From the NCBI RefSeq assembly GCF_017569925.1, contig NZ_CP050854.1, positions 4,774,001-4,838,000 of the forward strand: a stretch of DNA of 64,000 nucleotides, in the 5' to 3' direction. Made by a program: the position numbers and the translations under genes. The stretch comes from Brenneria izadpanahii (GTDB lineage Bacteria > Pseudomonadota > Gammaproteobacteria > Enterobacterales > Enterobacteriaceae). Below are positions 32,673 through 41,853 of this stretch, in pieces. Below the pieces are notes generated by a model. It saw nothing but the letters and a program-made list of their open reading frames with translations. It was not told where the DNA came from and did not search any database. Position 1 is the first letter of the stretch; each line of letters begins with the position of its first letter.

Positions 32673-34403
32673 ATGCGTTTAGATAAGCTCACCATAGGTA
32701 GCGCCAAAGACAGCCCAACCCACCAGTTCAAAAACCTGAAGAATGTCACCATCGACTTTGATGAAGAACATTGGGTCACCGTGGTAATTGGTTGGAACGG
32801 CACCGGAAAATCTAATGTGCTGGAAGCATTGGCTATCATCTTTCGAGATTTGATCGCCAAAAAACGCACACCCTCTTTTGCCTTTCAACTGGCTTATCGC
32901 ATGGGTTCTGACGAAAAGTTGCTCCACATTCACATTGATGCCGACCCAGATCGTGACAAAGAGCCTTTCGTAATTCATGTTGCGACGGACTTGCAGGCCC
33001 GTGGTGAGGGAACTCTGACTCCATTCATCGAAGGTGAGGAGACAGTATCAGCCTTACGTGGTAACGCCATTAAGCTCACAGCCTTCTTGAAGGCAGACAG
33101 CGATTTTCTGCCTCGTTATGTGTTCAGCTACTACTCTGGCGAAAGCCCGCGTATGCATGAGATATTTCGTCCCTACCTGGAAAGCTACGATAGCAAACTG
33201 CGTAACGGCGAAGACCCAGGTTTAAAACGGTTGTTCTATGCCATGCCGGTGCATAGTCAGTTCGTTTTGCTCGCATTTTTGATTCAACAATCAGACATCG
33301 TCAGAACCTTTCTGGATGAACACCTGGGGCTAGACCCTGATGAGGGTATTGAATCCGTACTGTTTGTACTACGTCAACCACCATGGAAATCCAAGGCTAC
33401 CGATGGCGATCCTCGTTTCTGGAATGCGCGTGGTGTAGTGCGTGACTTCTTATCGCGTCTCTATGACATCGCATTGGCTCCGATTGAAGTGTCTCGACAG
33501 GTATCGACATCAATCTGGAACAAAACGACTCTGCAGTTTAAGTATCTCTATGTGAAGGATATTGAGGCACTGCGGCGCTTGGTCGGTGATCAAGTCCCGG
33601 CCCAGTTTTTTCGGGATTTGGAGAGCACCTATGTTTCAGAATTAATTGAAGAAGTTCGCATTAAAGTTCGTCTTAAGAAAAACGATGGTAGCGTGACCTT
33701 TCGCGAGCTAAGTGAAGGTGAGCAGCAGCTGCTCACCGTCCTCGGCTTGCTTCGCTTTACCGCAGAAGATGAAAGCCTATTTCTGTTGGATGAGCCTGAC
33801 ACGCACTTAAACCCCCGCTGGAGTGTGGATTACATATCGTATCTCAAGCAGTTCATTGCGAGCGGTACTACCCATGAAGAGACCAGTCACATCTTGCTCA
33901 CAACTCACAATCCTCTAGCCATTGCCGAACTGGACCGAGAGCAAGTACAAATCTTGCGGATGAGCAAGGAGGATGAACAGCGTCGGATTGTGGCCTGTTA
34001 CCCAGAGATGGCACCTCGAGGAATGGGCTACGCAGCAATCGTGACCAGCGATATGTTTGGAATTGCTTCATCACTGGATCAACCTACACAGTTGCTGTTG
34101 GAAACACAGAGGGCTTTCGCCGCCAAATCACACCTCTCGGTAGAGGAACAGCAAGAACTGGATATCATCAACGCTCAACTAAATCGCCTTGGTTTTCGGT
34201 TTTTCCATCCTGATGACGAATACTCACGATATTTGCGACTTCGCAATGAAATCCTTATGGCTCGTTTTACGGTTACAAAACCAAGAGAGCTAGCGGATAG
34301 AGTGGTTGCTATGAGTCGGAGCGAGCGGGAGGCGCTTGCGACCGCTCTGATTGAAAAGCTGATGTCTGATGATGATGAGCAGATGGATAAGGTCGATCCA
34401 TGA
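32673..34403 (+). CDS. AAA/ABC-type ATPase (PtuA-like) embedded in the hsd operon
   Basis: A 576-residue SMC/ABC-like ATPase. Walker A GWNGTGKSN lies at residues 40-48. An ABC-signature-like LSEGEQQ lies near 345-351. Walker B with D-loop (LFLLDEPDTHLNP) lies near 369-381, and a switch histidine in LLTTHNP near 409. This is the OLD/PtuA-type architecture with a long inserted middle region. It overlaps the HNH gene by 4 bp (ATGA). ATPase plus HNH nuclease is the composition of Septu (PtuA-PtuB) defence systems and of Retron-Ec78-type effectors. The name is by analogy; similarity to PtuA was not computed. Confidence 0.8.
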   Translation: MRLDKLTIGSAKDSPTHQFKNLKNVTIDFDEEHWVTVVIGWNGTGKSNVLEALAIIFRDLIAKKRTPSFAFQLAYRMGSDEKLLHIHIDADPDRDKEPFVIHVATDLQARGEGTLTPFIEGEETVSALRGNAIKLTAFLKADSDFLPRYVFSYYSGESPRMHEIFRPYLESYDSKLRNGEDPGLKRLFYAMPVHSQFVLLAFLIQQSDIVRTFLDEHLGLDPDEGIESVLFVLRQPPWKSKATDGDPRFWNARGVVRDFLSRLYDIALAPIEVSRQVSTSIWNKTTLQFKYLYVKDIEALRRLVGDQVPAQFFRDLESTYVSELIEEVRIKVRLKKNDGSVTFRELSEGEQQLLTVLGLLRFTAEDESLFLLDEPDTHLNPRWSVDYISYLKQFIASGTTHEETSHILLTTHNPLAIAELDREQVQILRMSKEDEQRRIVACYPEMAPRGMGYAAIVTSDMFGIASSLDQPTQLLLETQRAFAAKSHLSVEEQQELDIINAQLNRLGFRFFHPDDEYSRYLRLRNEILMARFTVTKPRELADRVVAMSRSEREALATALIEKLMSDDDEQMDKVDP

Positions 34404-35203
34404 GATATATTGATATTGATGAATTAGAGTTGCCAGATGGATGGTTAGAAAAAGCGGCTACCGCCTCTGCTGCTGTTGCTGCGGGTGCTAAACCAGACGA
34501 TCATTCAGCCGTTTGGCGCGAACTCAAGGATGCTTTGGCTGACCTATTTCCCAATAAAAAATGCTGGTACTGCGAGTCTCCAGTTGATCGCGCGGACAAT
34601 GCAGTCGATCACTTTCGCCCTAAAGGAAGAGTGAGTGATGCAGCACACCCACATAACGGATATCGCTGGTTAAGTTTTGAACCTAAAAATTATCGTTATG
34701 CGTGCACGTTCTGTAACAGTCTGCGCAAAGACGTTGAAAGTGGGACTGTAGCAGGCAAAGCAGATCGTTTTCCACTGATTGTTGAAGCGAACCGTCTTTA
34801 TGCTCCAGGCCCATTGACACAGGAAAAACCCACCTTACTCGATCCCTGCGAACTGAACGACTGGGAATTAATAGGATGCAAACAGGAAAATGGGAAACCG
34901 TGTCCGACAAGCACAGACCAATTAAAAAAAAACAGAGCTGAAGTATCTATTTCTATTTATCACCTCGACTATGAACCCACTTGCAAGCAGCGACATGCTG
35001 CTGCAGTGAGTCTTATGGCTGACATTGCACTAGCAAAGCAATTTTTTGGGCAACCGGGAATGGATGATTTCTTCACTAACGTTGCGAAAAAAATAAAACG
35101 AGCAATCAGCCTTAAGGCTCCTTTCAGTGGGGATATGATTTTTCTCTTGAGGGGACAACGAGACGCAGCTCATCCCTGGATTCAAATGTTGTTGGAACTC
35201 TGA
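34400..35203 (+). CDS. HNH endonuclease-like protein (PtuB-like)
   Basis: A 267-residue protein. The HNH/zinc-finger core is seen as CWYCESPV (about 54-61), VDHFRPKG (about 69-76), then NYRYACTFCNSLRKD (about 94-109). That gives two CXXC zinc pairs and the catalytic-type histidine in DHFRPKG, a pattern shared with TIGR02646/PtuB-type nucleases. It is translationally coupled both to the ATPase before it (ATGA) and to hsdM after it (TGATATG). With the ATPase it probably forms a nuclease complex that cuts DNA or RNA on phage sensing. The substrate is unknown. Confidence 0.8.
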   Translation: MRYIDIDELELPDGWLEKAATASAAVAAGAKPDDHSAVWRELKDALADLFPNKKCWYCESPVDRADNAVDHFRPKGRVSDAAHPHNGYRWLSFEPKNYRYACTFCNSLRKDVESGTVAGKADRFPLIVEANRLYAPGPLTQEKPTLLDPCELNDWELIGCKQENGKPCPTSTDQLKKNRAEVSISIYHLDYEPTCKQRHAAAVSLMADIALAKQFFGQPGMDDFFTNVAKKIKRAISLKAPFSGDMIFLLRGQRDAAHPWIQMLLEL

Positions 35204-35204
35204 T

Positions 35205-36725
35205 ATGAACGCAAGCACCCTAGTCCAGAAACTCTGGAACTTCTGTAACACTCTGCGCGATGATGGCGTCGGTTATGGCGACTATCTGGAGCAGCTCACC
35301 TATCTGTTGTTTTTAAAGCTGGCACACGAATATGCACAAGAGCCCTATAACCACGCCACCAAAATCCCCAAAGGCTATGGCTGGAGCAGTTTGAGCAGCA
35401 AAACTGGCGAGCCGTTAGAGGCGCATTACCTATCTACTCTGCACAAACTGGGGCAGGAGCCGGGTATGCTGGGCGCTATCTTCTTCAAGGCACAGAACAA
35501 GATTCAAGATCCAGCCAAGCTTTCTCGCTTGGTACAACTCATTGATGCGGAAAACTGGATCAGCTTGGATGCCGATACCAAAGGCGATCTCTACGAAGGT
35601 CTGCTGCAAAAAAACGCTGAGGACACCAAGAGTGGTGCCGGTCAGTACTTTACCCCCCGAGCCATCATTCAAGCTATGGTCGCCTGTATGCAGCCCGAGC
35701 CGATGAAAACCATCGCCGATCCTGCCTGTGGCACGGGGGGATTCTTTCTGGTCGTCAATGAATGGTTATCAGGTACAGGTCACTGGCTGCAAGAAAACGC
35801 CGATTGGTTGCAGCGTGAAATTCCCAAGCTCAATAGGACACAAGCGCGCTTTTTGCGTGAGGGGACCTTCTACGGTAACGAGATAGTTTCCAGCACGCGC
35901 CGCATGTGTCTGATGAACCTGTTTTTGCACAATATTGGCGAGCTGTATGGCGAACCAGCGATAGAGCGTTCCGATGCCCTGATTTCAGAGCCAAAAATCA
36001 AGGTTGATTATGTGCTGGCCAATCCACCGTTTGGCAAAAAGAGCAGCATGACCATCACCAATGAAGAGGGTGATGAAGATCGTGATGCGCTGACTTACGA
36101 GCGCCAGGATTTCTGGGAAACTACCTCCAACAAGCAGCTTAACTTTCTACAGCACATCGTCAGCATGCTGAAACTGGATGGCAAGGCTGCAGTAGTACTG
36201 CCTGATAATGTATTATTTGAAGGTGGGGTAGGGGAAAAAATTCGACGGAAATTGCTGGAAAATTGTGATGTTCACACCATACTGCGTTTACCCTCAGGTA
36301 TTTTTTATGCACAAGGCGTAAAAGCTAACGTTGTGTTCTTTGACGCAAAGCCCAAAGATGGGAAAATTCATACAAAAGGAATTTGGTTCTATGATCTGCG
36401 TACTGGCAAGCATTTTACGTTAAAGACTCGTACGCTAAAACTAAATGACTTGCAGGATTTTATCGCTTGCTATAACCCAAAAAATCGTCACAAAAGACAA
36501 GAAACTGAACGTTTCAAGTTCTTCAGCTATGAAGAGCTTGTAGCTAGAGATAAGGCTAGCCTCGATATTTTTTGGTTGAAAGACGACAGCCTGGATAATC
36601 TTGAGGATTTGCCTCCACCAGATGTTCTACAGCACGAAATTATTGAACATTTAGAAGCGGCGTTAACCGCTTTCCGCGAAGTGGCTAATGAGTTACAAGT
36701 TGTATCTAAGCAGACAGATGGCTAA
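35205..36725 (+). CDS. hsdM: Type I restriction enzyme methylase subunit
   Basis: N6-adenine DNA methyltransferase of the type I complex, 506 residues. An HsdM N-terminal helical domain (about 1-130) is followed by SAM motif I DPACGTGGFF near 172-181 and catalytic motif IV NPPFG near 271. It protects host DNA when joined with HsdS. It is the last of five coupled genes and starts 1 bp after the HNH gene stop. Having hsdM separated from hsdS by two other genes is not the usual order. Confidence 0.95.
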   Translation: MNASTLVQKLWNFCNTLRDDGVGYGDYLEQLTYLLFLKLAHEYAQEPYNHATKIPKGYGWSSLSSKTGEPLEAHYLSTLHKLGQEPGMLGAIFFKAQNKIQDPAKLSRLVQLIDAENWISLDADTKGDLYEGLLQKNAEDTKSGAGQYFTPRAIIQAMVACMQPEPMKTIADPACGTGGFFLVVNEWLSGTGHWLQENADWLQREIPKLNRTQARFLREGTFYGNEIVSSTRRMCLMNLFLHNIGELYGEPAIERSDALISEPKIKVDYVLANPPFGKKSSMTITNEEGDEDRDALTYERQDFWETTSNKQLNFLQHIVSMLKLDGKAAVVLPDNVLFEGGVGEKIRRKLLENCDVHTILRLPSGIFYAQGVKANVVFFDAKPKDGKIHTKGIWFYDLRTGKHFTLKTRTLKLNDLQDFIACYNPKNRHKRQETERFKFFSYEELVARDKASLDIFWLKDDSLDNLEDLPPPDVLQHEIIEHLEAALTAFREVANELQVVSKQTDG

Positions 36726-36886
36726 GTGAAAAAATCAAGGTTAGCTATCTAGAATAACGTAGTAGCTAACTTTGAGATTCAACTTTAGTGGCTCTAGACT
36801 AGAGCACGGAAAGTCTTATGAGTTATGAACTTGCTGTTTATCAATTGGTTAATAATGGTTGGCTAATTATTAATCGTTGTGGGGTA

Positions 36887-37909
36887 TTATCTAAAGTTGG
36901 ATTGACGAGGACGACCTCGTTTTTTCGATTGATTCTTTATCATTTCTCCTCGACCAAATATTCTGGAGTTATTTGGCAGCGTTAATCGTATTATACTATC
37001 GGTTTTTGTTAAGTATTTTATGGCTATTTTTAAATTATTTCTTTTCTTGTTATCTGAGTAATGTACATTGCCGATTCCTGACCTATCGTCCTGATGATAG
37101 GCTGCATTGCAGTTGAAATAGAGCCCCATGCCATCAGTTATTTTTTGTGACCAATATACTCCAACAAGTCTAGCCAATAAAATATCATTGCGAACTTTAT
37201 TGCCATCAAAAAAAAAGCAAGTATGGTAATGAAATCCTTTAATGGAGCCAAATTCCATTTTCCACAAGTAACCTATACAATACTGAAATAATGAGTGTGA
37301 TTGTACGCTTTTCATTAATTTTTTACGATGGATTTGAGTAGTCGCCGCTGTTATTGAATTGTATTTCGACTTTAGATACGAAAGATCAACTCTGAGCACT
37401 AAGATTTTGCTATAGTTTTCAAAAAGTTCGTCGATGTAAGACAATGAACTTAAATAGTTTTTTTTAGCTGTTCGATGAAAGTTCCGTAGTTTTCTTTTAT
37501 ATTTTACTGAGTTTGATTCAACCTGAAATTGGTGTAGTAAATTATTTAGCGTAATTATGTCCGCCGGGGTTGGATTTGATTCCCCTAGCGTTCTATATAG
37601 GTTGTTATTTTTTTTAATATGAAAAAACAACTCTATTAGCGGATGGGGTTTATGATATTCGCACATGGAGTTTTTAACCTGTTCAATACAACTTATTGCT
37701 TCTAATAAAATACGGGTTGTATATTTATTATTTACTGTCGCGTTAGTGTTTAAGGATGTGTTTTCCTTTCGTACGAGTTGGTTTAATATTGACAGTATTC
37801 GTACCTGTGATTTAATGTAATCATAATCTTTTGTTATCAATAATGTTGTGTCATTGATTGCGTCGTGTAAGCATGATGATTCTAATAATGACCATTCTTT
37901 ATCATTCAT
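36887..37909 (-). CDS. YfjJ/YagK-like protein with inovirus Gp2-type domain
   Basis: A 340-residue basic protein encoded in AT-rich DNA unlike the hsd genes. Its C-terminal half contains GFHYHTCFFFDG (about residues 222-233) followed by LARLVGVYW and a KYLTKTD segment near 300, as in the YagK/YfjJ C-terminal domain family (inovirus-type Gp2). The HxH-like hydrophobic motif recalls HUH replication proteins, but a clear catalytic tyrosine was not assigned. Such genes occur in P4-like islands near alpA. A role in island replication or regulation is an inference. Confidence 0.7.
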   Translation of the reverse strand: MNDKEWSLLESSCLHDAINDTTLLITKDYDYIKSQVRILSILNQLVRKENTSLNTNATVNNKYTTRILLEAISCIEQVKNSMCEYHKPHPLIELFFHIKKNNNLYRTLGESNPTPADIITLNNLLHQFQVESNSVKYKRKLRNFHRTAKKNYLSSLSYIDELFENYSKILVLRVDLSYLKSKYNSITAATTQIHRKKLMKSVQSHSLFQYCIGYLWKMEFGSIKGFHYHTCFFFDGNKVRNDILLARLVGVYWSQKITDGMGLYFNCNAAYHQDDRSGIGNVHYSDNKKRNNLKIAIKYLTKTDSIIRLTLPNNSRIFGRGEMIKNQSKKRGRPRQSNFR

Positions 37910-38110
37910 TGTAGTAACTCTTCTACTCTCTCAAAAAGTAATGTTTATATGGATGGGTCGTGATTAAGTTATTATTTATAAGCAATTAGTATATAATAAA
38001 ATCCTAAATGCTTAAGTTGAGTATTTAAGTGGGTAATAACCATTGGAGGGGTTTCATTACAGATCTCTTACGTATAGACGGTATTCCCGGGATAATACCG
38101 TGATAGCAAG
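37910..38110. other. AT-rich gap between the Gp2-like gene and alpA
   Basis: About 200 bp of very AT-rich sequence. A GACGGTATTCCCGGGATAATACCGTG stretch near 38076-38101 contains the near-palindrome CGGTATT...AATACCG, which may be a regulator-binding site or a weak stem for alpA read-out. Confidence 0.4.
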
Positions 38111-38338
38111 TTAGTGATCTGTTAGTGATCTGTTATCATCAGGATAATGGCTATTTAGCCATCTTAGATAAATTCTTAGTTCCCAACGACTGCGGTTGCC
38201 TATTTTTATTGGCTTAGGGAAGAGACCACTAGCCATAAGCTTGTAGAAGAAGGCCCGAGAGAGTCCGGAGTGCTGACATAGATATTTCATGTCAACTAAG
38301 CGATCTGCCGGGTTTTCGTCAAGAGAGATTGCGTTCAT
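38111..38338 (-). CDS. alpA: AlpA-family phage regulatory protein
   Basis: A 75-residue excisionase-like regulator with the AlpA/MerR winged helix: YLCQHSGLSRAFFYKLMASGLFPKPIKIGNR, ending in a tryptophan-rich segment. The start at 38338 (MNAISLDENP) was chosen because GAGGTG lies 6 bp upstream; an in-frame ATG 45 bp further upstream has no such site. AlpA proteins switch on integrase or excision in CP4-57-type elements, so this is the likely control gene for mobility of the island. Confidence 0.88.
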   Translation of the reverse strand: MNAISLDENPADRLVDMKYLCQHSGLSRAFFYKLMASGLFPKPIKIGNRSRWELRIYLRWLNSHYPDDNRSLTDH

Positions 38339-38702
38339 TTTATTCACCTCGCTGTTTTTAAATTCGAGATGAAGCATAAACACTGGTAGTAAAAATTACT
38401 TGGTAAGAAATTTATCCAAAAAACTTACTAACTACATCAGCGTTGATTGCACAGTGATGTTGCGTGACTATGATTCAGGTCGCAGAGGCTTTAGCAATAG
38501 TTCTAACCATGAAAAAATTATGAAAACCGATATGATAGAAAGTGTATGTATTGCCTGAATAACTTATTATTATGGTTTCGTTAATTTTGTAGTTTTTTTG
38601 ATAAAGCCGTAAAGTAGCCTATGGGATGGACTCTTACTCTAACCGCGAAGAGAACTGCGTAAATCATGTATCTATGGAAACATGAATATAAATTACTTTT
38701 AC
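38339..38702. other. Regulatory gap between alpA and the next minus-strand gene
   Basis: About 360 bp, AT-rich, with no credible gene. In P4-like elements the alpA promoter lies in such a gap; AACTTACTAAC and similar A/T-rich words near 38425 are seen but no defined site is assigned. Confidence 0.35.
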
Positions 38703-39647
38703 CTACTTGGTGTTTTTTATTAACTCCTCAATAGTCATCGTTTTAAGATTTTCATTTTTCTGAATTGCTATTGATAGTTGTTCTAGCCTGCCATCGTTAA
38801 AAGTAAGATCAAAAGTTTTAAGTTTTGTTGCCTTGAAATTAGAACCATCAAATTCGACATATTTATTTGGCGTATCTATATCTTCAAGACTTAATAGTTT
38901 GTTGACTTGAGATAAGGGTATCTGAATGCCATTAATTCTTTGCCAAATTAATAGGTCAGCAATAGGTATTACTTGGTTTCTAAATATATCAATTATTTTA
39001 TTTTTAGGGAGCGGTTTTTCCGTGTAATTGAATTTTTTTTCTATTTTATATCTTTCTCGTAAAGTTGAAATTGTGTTTTTGAATGAATCGATTAATTGTG
39101 CATCTGTGTATCCTTCTAAATCGACATATAAATAAACATGGTCGACATAAGGCTTTTGAAGGCTTGTTAATGTATCTGCTTTATTTGGCTCATCATCGTC
39201 TGTAATGTGTTTAATATAAGGAGAATGAAAGTCACGTAATTTTAGATTTTGATAAATATTCTCAATGTGCGATACCGTTAATTCATATACTGGCGATTTA
39301 ATTTCTATGGTTCTATTTTCTATATTAAAGCATAATGATTTATTTTCTTCTTTTGATATATCTTCTAGTTGGGAGGTTTCTTGATAAGTGTTTTTTCTTA
39401 TTTCTGGTTTTCCAGAGATAATATCAATGTATGATTTTTTTATGCCAGGGAAGTCAATAAGTTCCTCATGCGAAGAAAATCCGATAAGCTCAAGACGAGC
39501 GTATAATTCATCTAACATATCCGCGATGGTTAATTTCCGAACAAAGTTGTAATTTTTTATATTAAACCAACTCACATCCTCTCGTGTGGCCTTATGTTTC
39601 TTTGTAGTGGGGGATGTTAACATTTTCGTATATATGTTTTCTTTCAT
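38703..39647 (-). CDS. Uncharacterised P4-island protein (DUF6387-like)
   Basis: A 314-residue protein in AT-rich DNA. The N-terminal segment WFNIKNYNFVRKLTIADMLDELYARLEL (quoted in parts: WFNIKNYNF, then LTIADMLDEL) fits an uncharacterised family often found in alpA-bearing islands, which I recall as DUF6387. A second block, VYLYVDLEGYTDAQLIDSF, around residue 170 and DLLIWQRINGIQIP near 233 are the most ordered parts. There is no signal peptide or membrane helix. It may be a regulator of the element; no function can be assigned. Confidence 0.6.
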   Translation of the reverse strand: MKENIYTKMLTSPTTKKHKATREDVSWFNIKNYNFVRKLTIADMLDELYARLELIGFSSHEELIDFPGIKKSYIDIISGKPEIRKNTYQETSQLEDISKEENKSLCFNIENRTIEIKSPVYELTVSHIENIYQNLKLRDFHSPYIKHITDDDEPNKADTLTSLQKPYVDHVYLYVDLEGYTDAQLIDSFKNTISTLRERYKIEKKFNYTEKPLPKNKIIDIFRNQVIPIADLLIWQRINGIQIPLSQVNKLLSLEDIDTPNKYVEFDGSNFKATKLKTFDLTFNDGRLEQLSIAIQKNENLKTMTIEELIKNTK

Positions 39648-40345
39648 TATTCTTTCCCTTTTTTATCATTTAAATATATTATTGAATTAATGTCTTGTTT
39701 TTTAAATTCCTATCTTTTGTCTAGCATTGGAGTGAACCTGTTTTTTCTGAATTTAATTTTGACTGTTGTTTTATCGCTTGATTGAGGCAGCAAATCCATA
39801 AATCATACCGTAAATACAATTTAGTATCTGCTATTTCTGCTATTAATAGCAGAAATAGCAGATACTGAACAGCATACACCACGTATGATTTAAGAGTCTA
39901 TACCAGTACAGGCTATGATGCTGTCAGTTTGGACACGAACAGCGTGCAGAAACTGGAGCATACTGGTAGCACATGAGAATGTTGAGTAAAATGAAATAGG
40001 CTAAATGGGATAGCTTCTATGTCTATCACTATGTTCTTTATGTAATGAAAAAGAGATTATAATCATTGAGTGTACGGTTGAAAGTATTCGATGATAATTG
40101 GTAAGTGATATTTTCCTCTTGGTGAAATATAACAAATTTGCGAATTTTGATATATGTACCCACCGTTTTTTTGATGATTAGCTCATCAATGTAAAATATA
40201 GTTTTGTTTTTTATTGGAAAAAATAAATACACCATTTAGACGTAATTATCAACACGGATTTTTATTATTTTATGGCCTTTGAGTTAAATAAAAAATATAA
40301 GAGTGGTGTTGTAAGTCGTGTGGTTATCTTCTCTTTGGTGAAATA
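39648..40345. other. 700-bp AT-rich non-coding region with a large palindrome
   Basis: No convincing gene. A 65-codon frame at 40038-40235 lacks a ribosome site and family features. The region holds the palindrome at 39800-39891 and two similar words, CTCTTGGTGAAATATAA (about 40115) and CTCTTTGGTGAAATAAAA (about 40331). Its place next to the primase/helicase-like gene makes it a candidate replication origin region. Confidence 0.5.
39800..39891. repeat. 44-bp perfect palindrome with outer inverted repeat; candidate origin or regulator site
   Basis: Bases 39823-39866 are a perfect 22+22 inverted repeat with no loop, built from tandem CTGCTATT words. An outer pair, AAATCATAC (39800-39808) and GTATGATTT (39883-39891), is almost symmetric about the same centre. 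It has no T-run and lies 500 bp from the nearest gene end, so it is not a terminator for either flanking gene. Confidence 0.75.
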
Positions 40346-40374
40346 AAACGCGCCTTCATTGAAGGCGCGTTTTT
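40346..40374. terminator. Intrinsic terminator downstream of the DUF3987 gene
   Basis: AAACGCGCCTTC-ATT-GAAGGCGCGTTTTT: a 12-bp stem with a 3- to 4-base loop and T-runs on both strands. It lies 22 bp after the minus-strand stop at 40396. Confidence 0.88.
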
Positions 40375-40395
40375 ACTATTGCTACGTATGGTAAG

Positions 40396-41853
40396 TCAAA
40401 ATACTGATTTATTTTGTACTTTATAGTAAACAAAAATTGTTTTTCCATATGGTGCTACTTGAATTTTTCCAGTGTCATGCAAGTATCTAAGCGCGGATTC
40501 AAAGCGTGTGTATTGGCGTAATGAGTTTGGGCCGTACTGACGTATATGGTTTTTTTTAATGGGTTGAAAGTTATTCATATGAAAACGTTCTATCAACCAT
40601 TCATAGAGCACATTAGCATCTGAGATGTACTGTGGTTCTGGGGTTAGGATTCGTAAAGCTTCACTTAGATACCACTGGCAGACGGCAACAGCATTTTCCA
40701 CGTTTTCTAATGTTATATCTCCATCTTCGTTGCTAAAATAATGAAAGAGAGCGGCCATGCGAGCTATTTTATTTCCTTCTTTGCTTGCAAAATCACGAAT
40801 AGAGAAATAGTCACCATTAACACCAACTCTACGTTCAATCTGATCACACAAATATATCCATCGATTTTTAGCGTCAGGAGAGAAATGTAATAATGTGCGA
40901 TTTTTATTCTTGGATGTAAGTGTTCCTAAATAATGGTTTAACATCTGGTTAAGACGTGAGTAATAAGGGAGAATAAGATTGTGGTAGTTATTATTCATGT
41001 TTCCTATACGGGTGCCAATTGTTGATATCGGAAAGGAAAAGAAAAAACGAGCTAAAAAGCCACTGCCCCTAACTTGTTCGTGCGCATGTTTAAGGTACTT
41101 ATGCAATGGCGCATTTTGCACCATTATATTTGCACTCAGCCGAGATCCGAATATTTTATAGCTCTCAGAATGACGACGTGTGACAGAAATCGGCATTCCA
41201 TCCCATAACTCGTTGAGCAATGCCAAATTTTTAAACGCTTGGCTGTTTATTATTTCTCCACCTTCGGATGAGTGTAGTGCTAATGATCCTCCACCTGTGT
41301 GTAATAAATGTTGCAAGGCCGCCGGTGTTATATCGTTAGCTAATAGTTGCACTTTTCTCGGTAGCTGTGGTTCATTCTGAAAATGCTCCATTAGCTGTGC
41401 TTTTACATCATCTGTTGGCAATTTTTTTCTTGTATTGTTTTTGAGGTTGTTTTTTATTGCGCTTAATTCCATTTCCCAAATATCTAATTCAAATTTGTAT
41501 TTTTTTAAATCTTCTTGATGTTTTAAATAAGCGATTTTTTCATGTTCATGAATCGGCTGCATAAATATTTTATCAACCGTTGATTTCCTTTCCCCCGATT
41601 CTGCAACTGTTAAAAAATTGCATGAGACTGGGAATGTAAGCCCATCCTTAGGGCTTACATCAATCATCCCTTGAGCTAATAGTGCTATGGGGGCCATTGC
41701 CGAAGCAAAGATAAGAGGTATTGGTGCTTGGGTTTTACTACTTACTGCACTAATAGCATCTCGGAGCACATCTGGAATTTTTTCTGAAGGAAAAGTTGGA
41801 TTTTCTAAATGAGAGTTAGGGGCTACCATATTGGTATTCGCTAAATAATTCAT
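40396..41853 (-). CDS. DUF3987 (YfjI-like) primase/helicase-type protein
   Basis: A 485-residue member of the YfjI/DUF3987 family, common in P4-like islands and plasmids and thought to act in element replication. The N-terminal block LIFASAMAPIALLAQGMIDVSP leads to a degenerate P-loop region, LTVAESGERKST (residues about 78-90). SSEGGEIINSQAF (about 192) and a C-terminal winged-helix region (about 415-480) follow. A promoter and weak ribosome site lie in the 41854-42240 gap. It is AT-rich like its minus-strand neighbours. Function is inferred from family context only. Confidence 0.75.
   Translation of the reverse strand: MNYLANTNMVAPNSHLENPTFPSEKIPDVLRDAISAVSSKTQAPIPLIFASAMAPIALLAQGMIDVSPKDGLTFPVSCNFLTVAESGERKSTVDKIFMQPIHEHEKIAYLKHQEDLKKYKFELDIWEMELSAIKNNLKNNTRKKLPTDDVKAQLMEHFQNEPQLPRKVQLLANDITPAALQHLLHTGGGSLALHSSEGGEIINSQAFKNLALLNELWDGMPISVTRRHSESYKIFGSRLSANIMVQNAPLHKYLKHAHEQVRGSGFLARFFFSFPISTIGTRIGNMNNNYHNLILPYYSRLNQMLNHYLGTLTSKNKNRTLLHFSPDAKNRWIYLCDQIERRVGVNGDYFSIRDFASKEGNKIARMAALFHYFSNEDGDITLENVENAVAVCQWYLSEALRILTPEPQYISDANVLYEWLIERFHMNNFQPIKKNHIRQYGPNSLRQYTRFESALRYLHDTGKIQVAPYGKTIFVYYKVQNKSVF

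Noticed and set aside
40038-40235. 65-codon minus-strand frame
   Set aside because: AT-rich, no ribosome site, Ile/Lys/Asn-biased sequence expected by chance in this composition.
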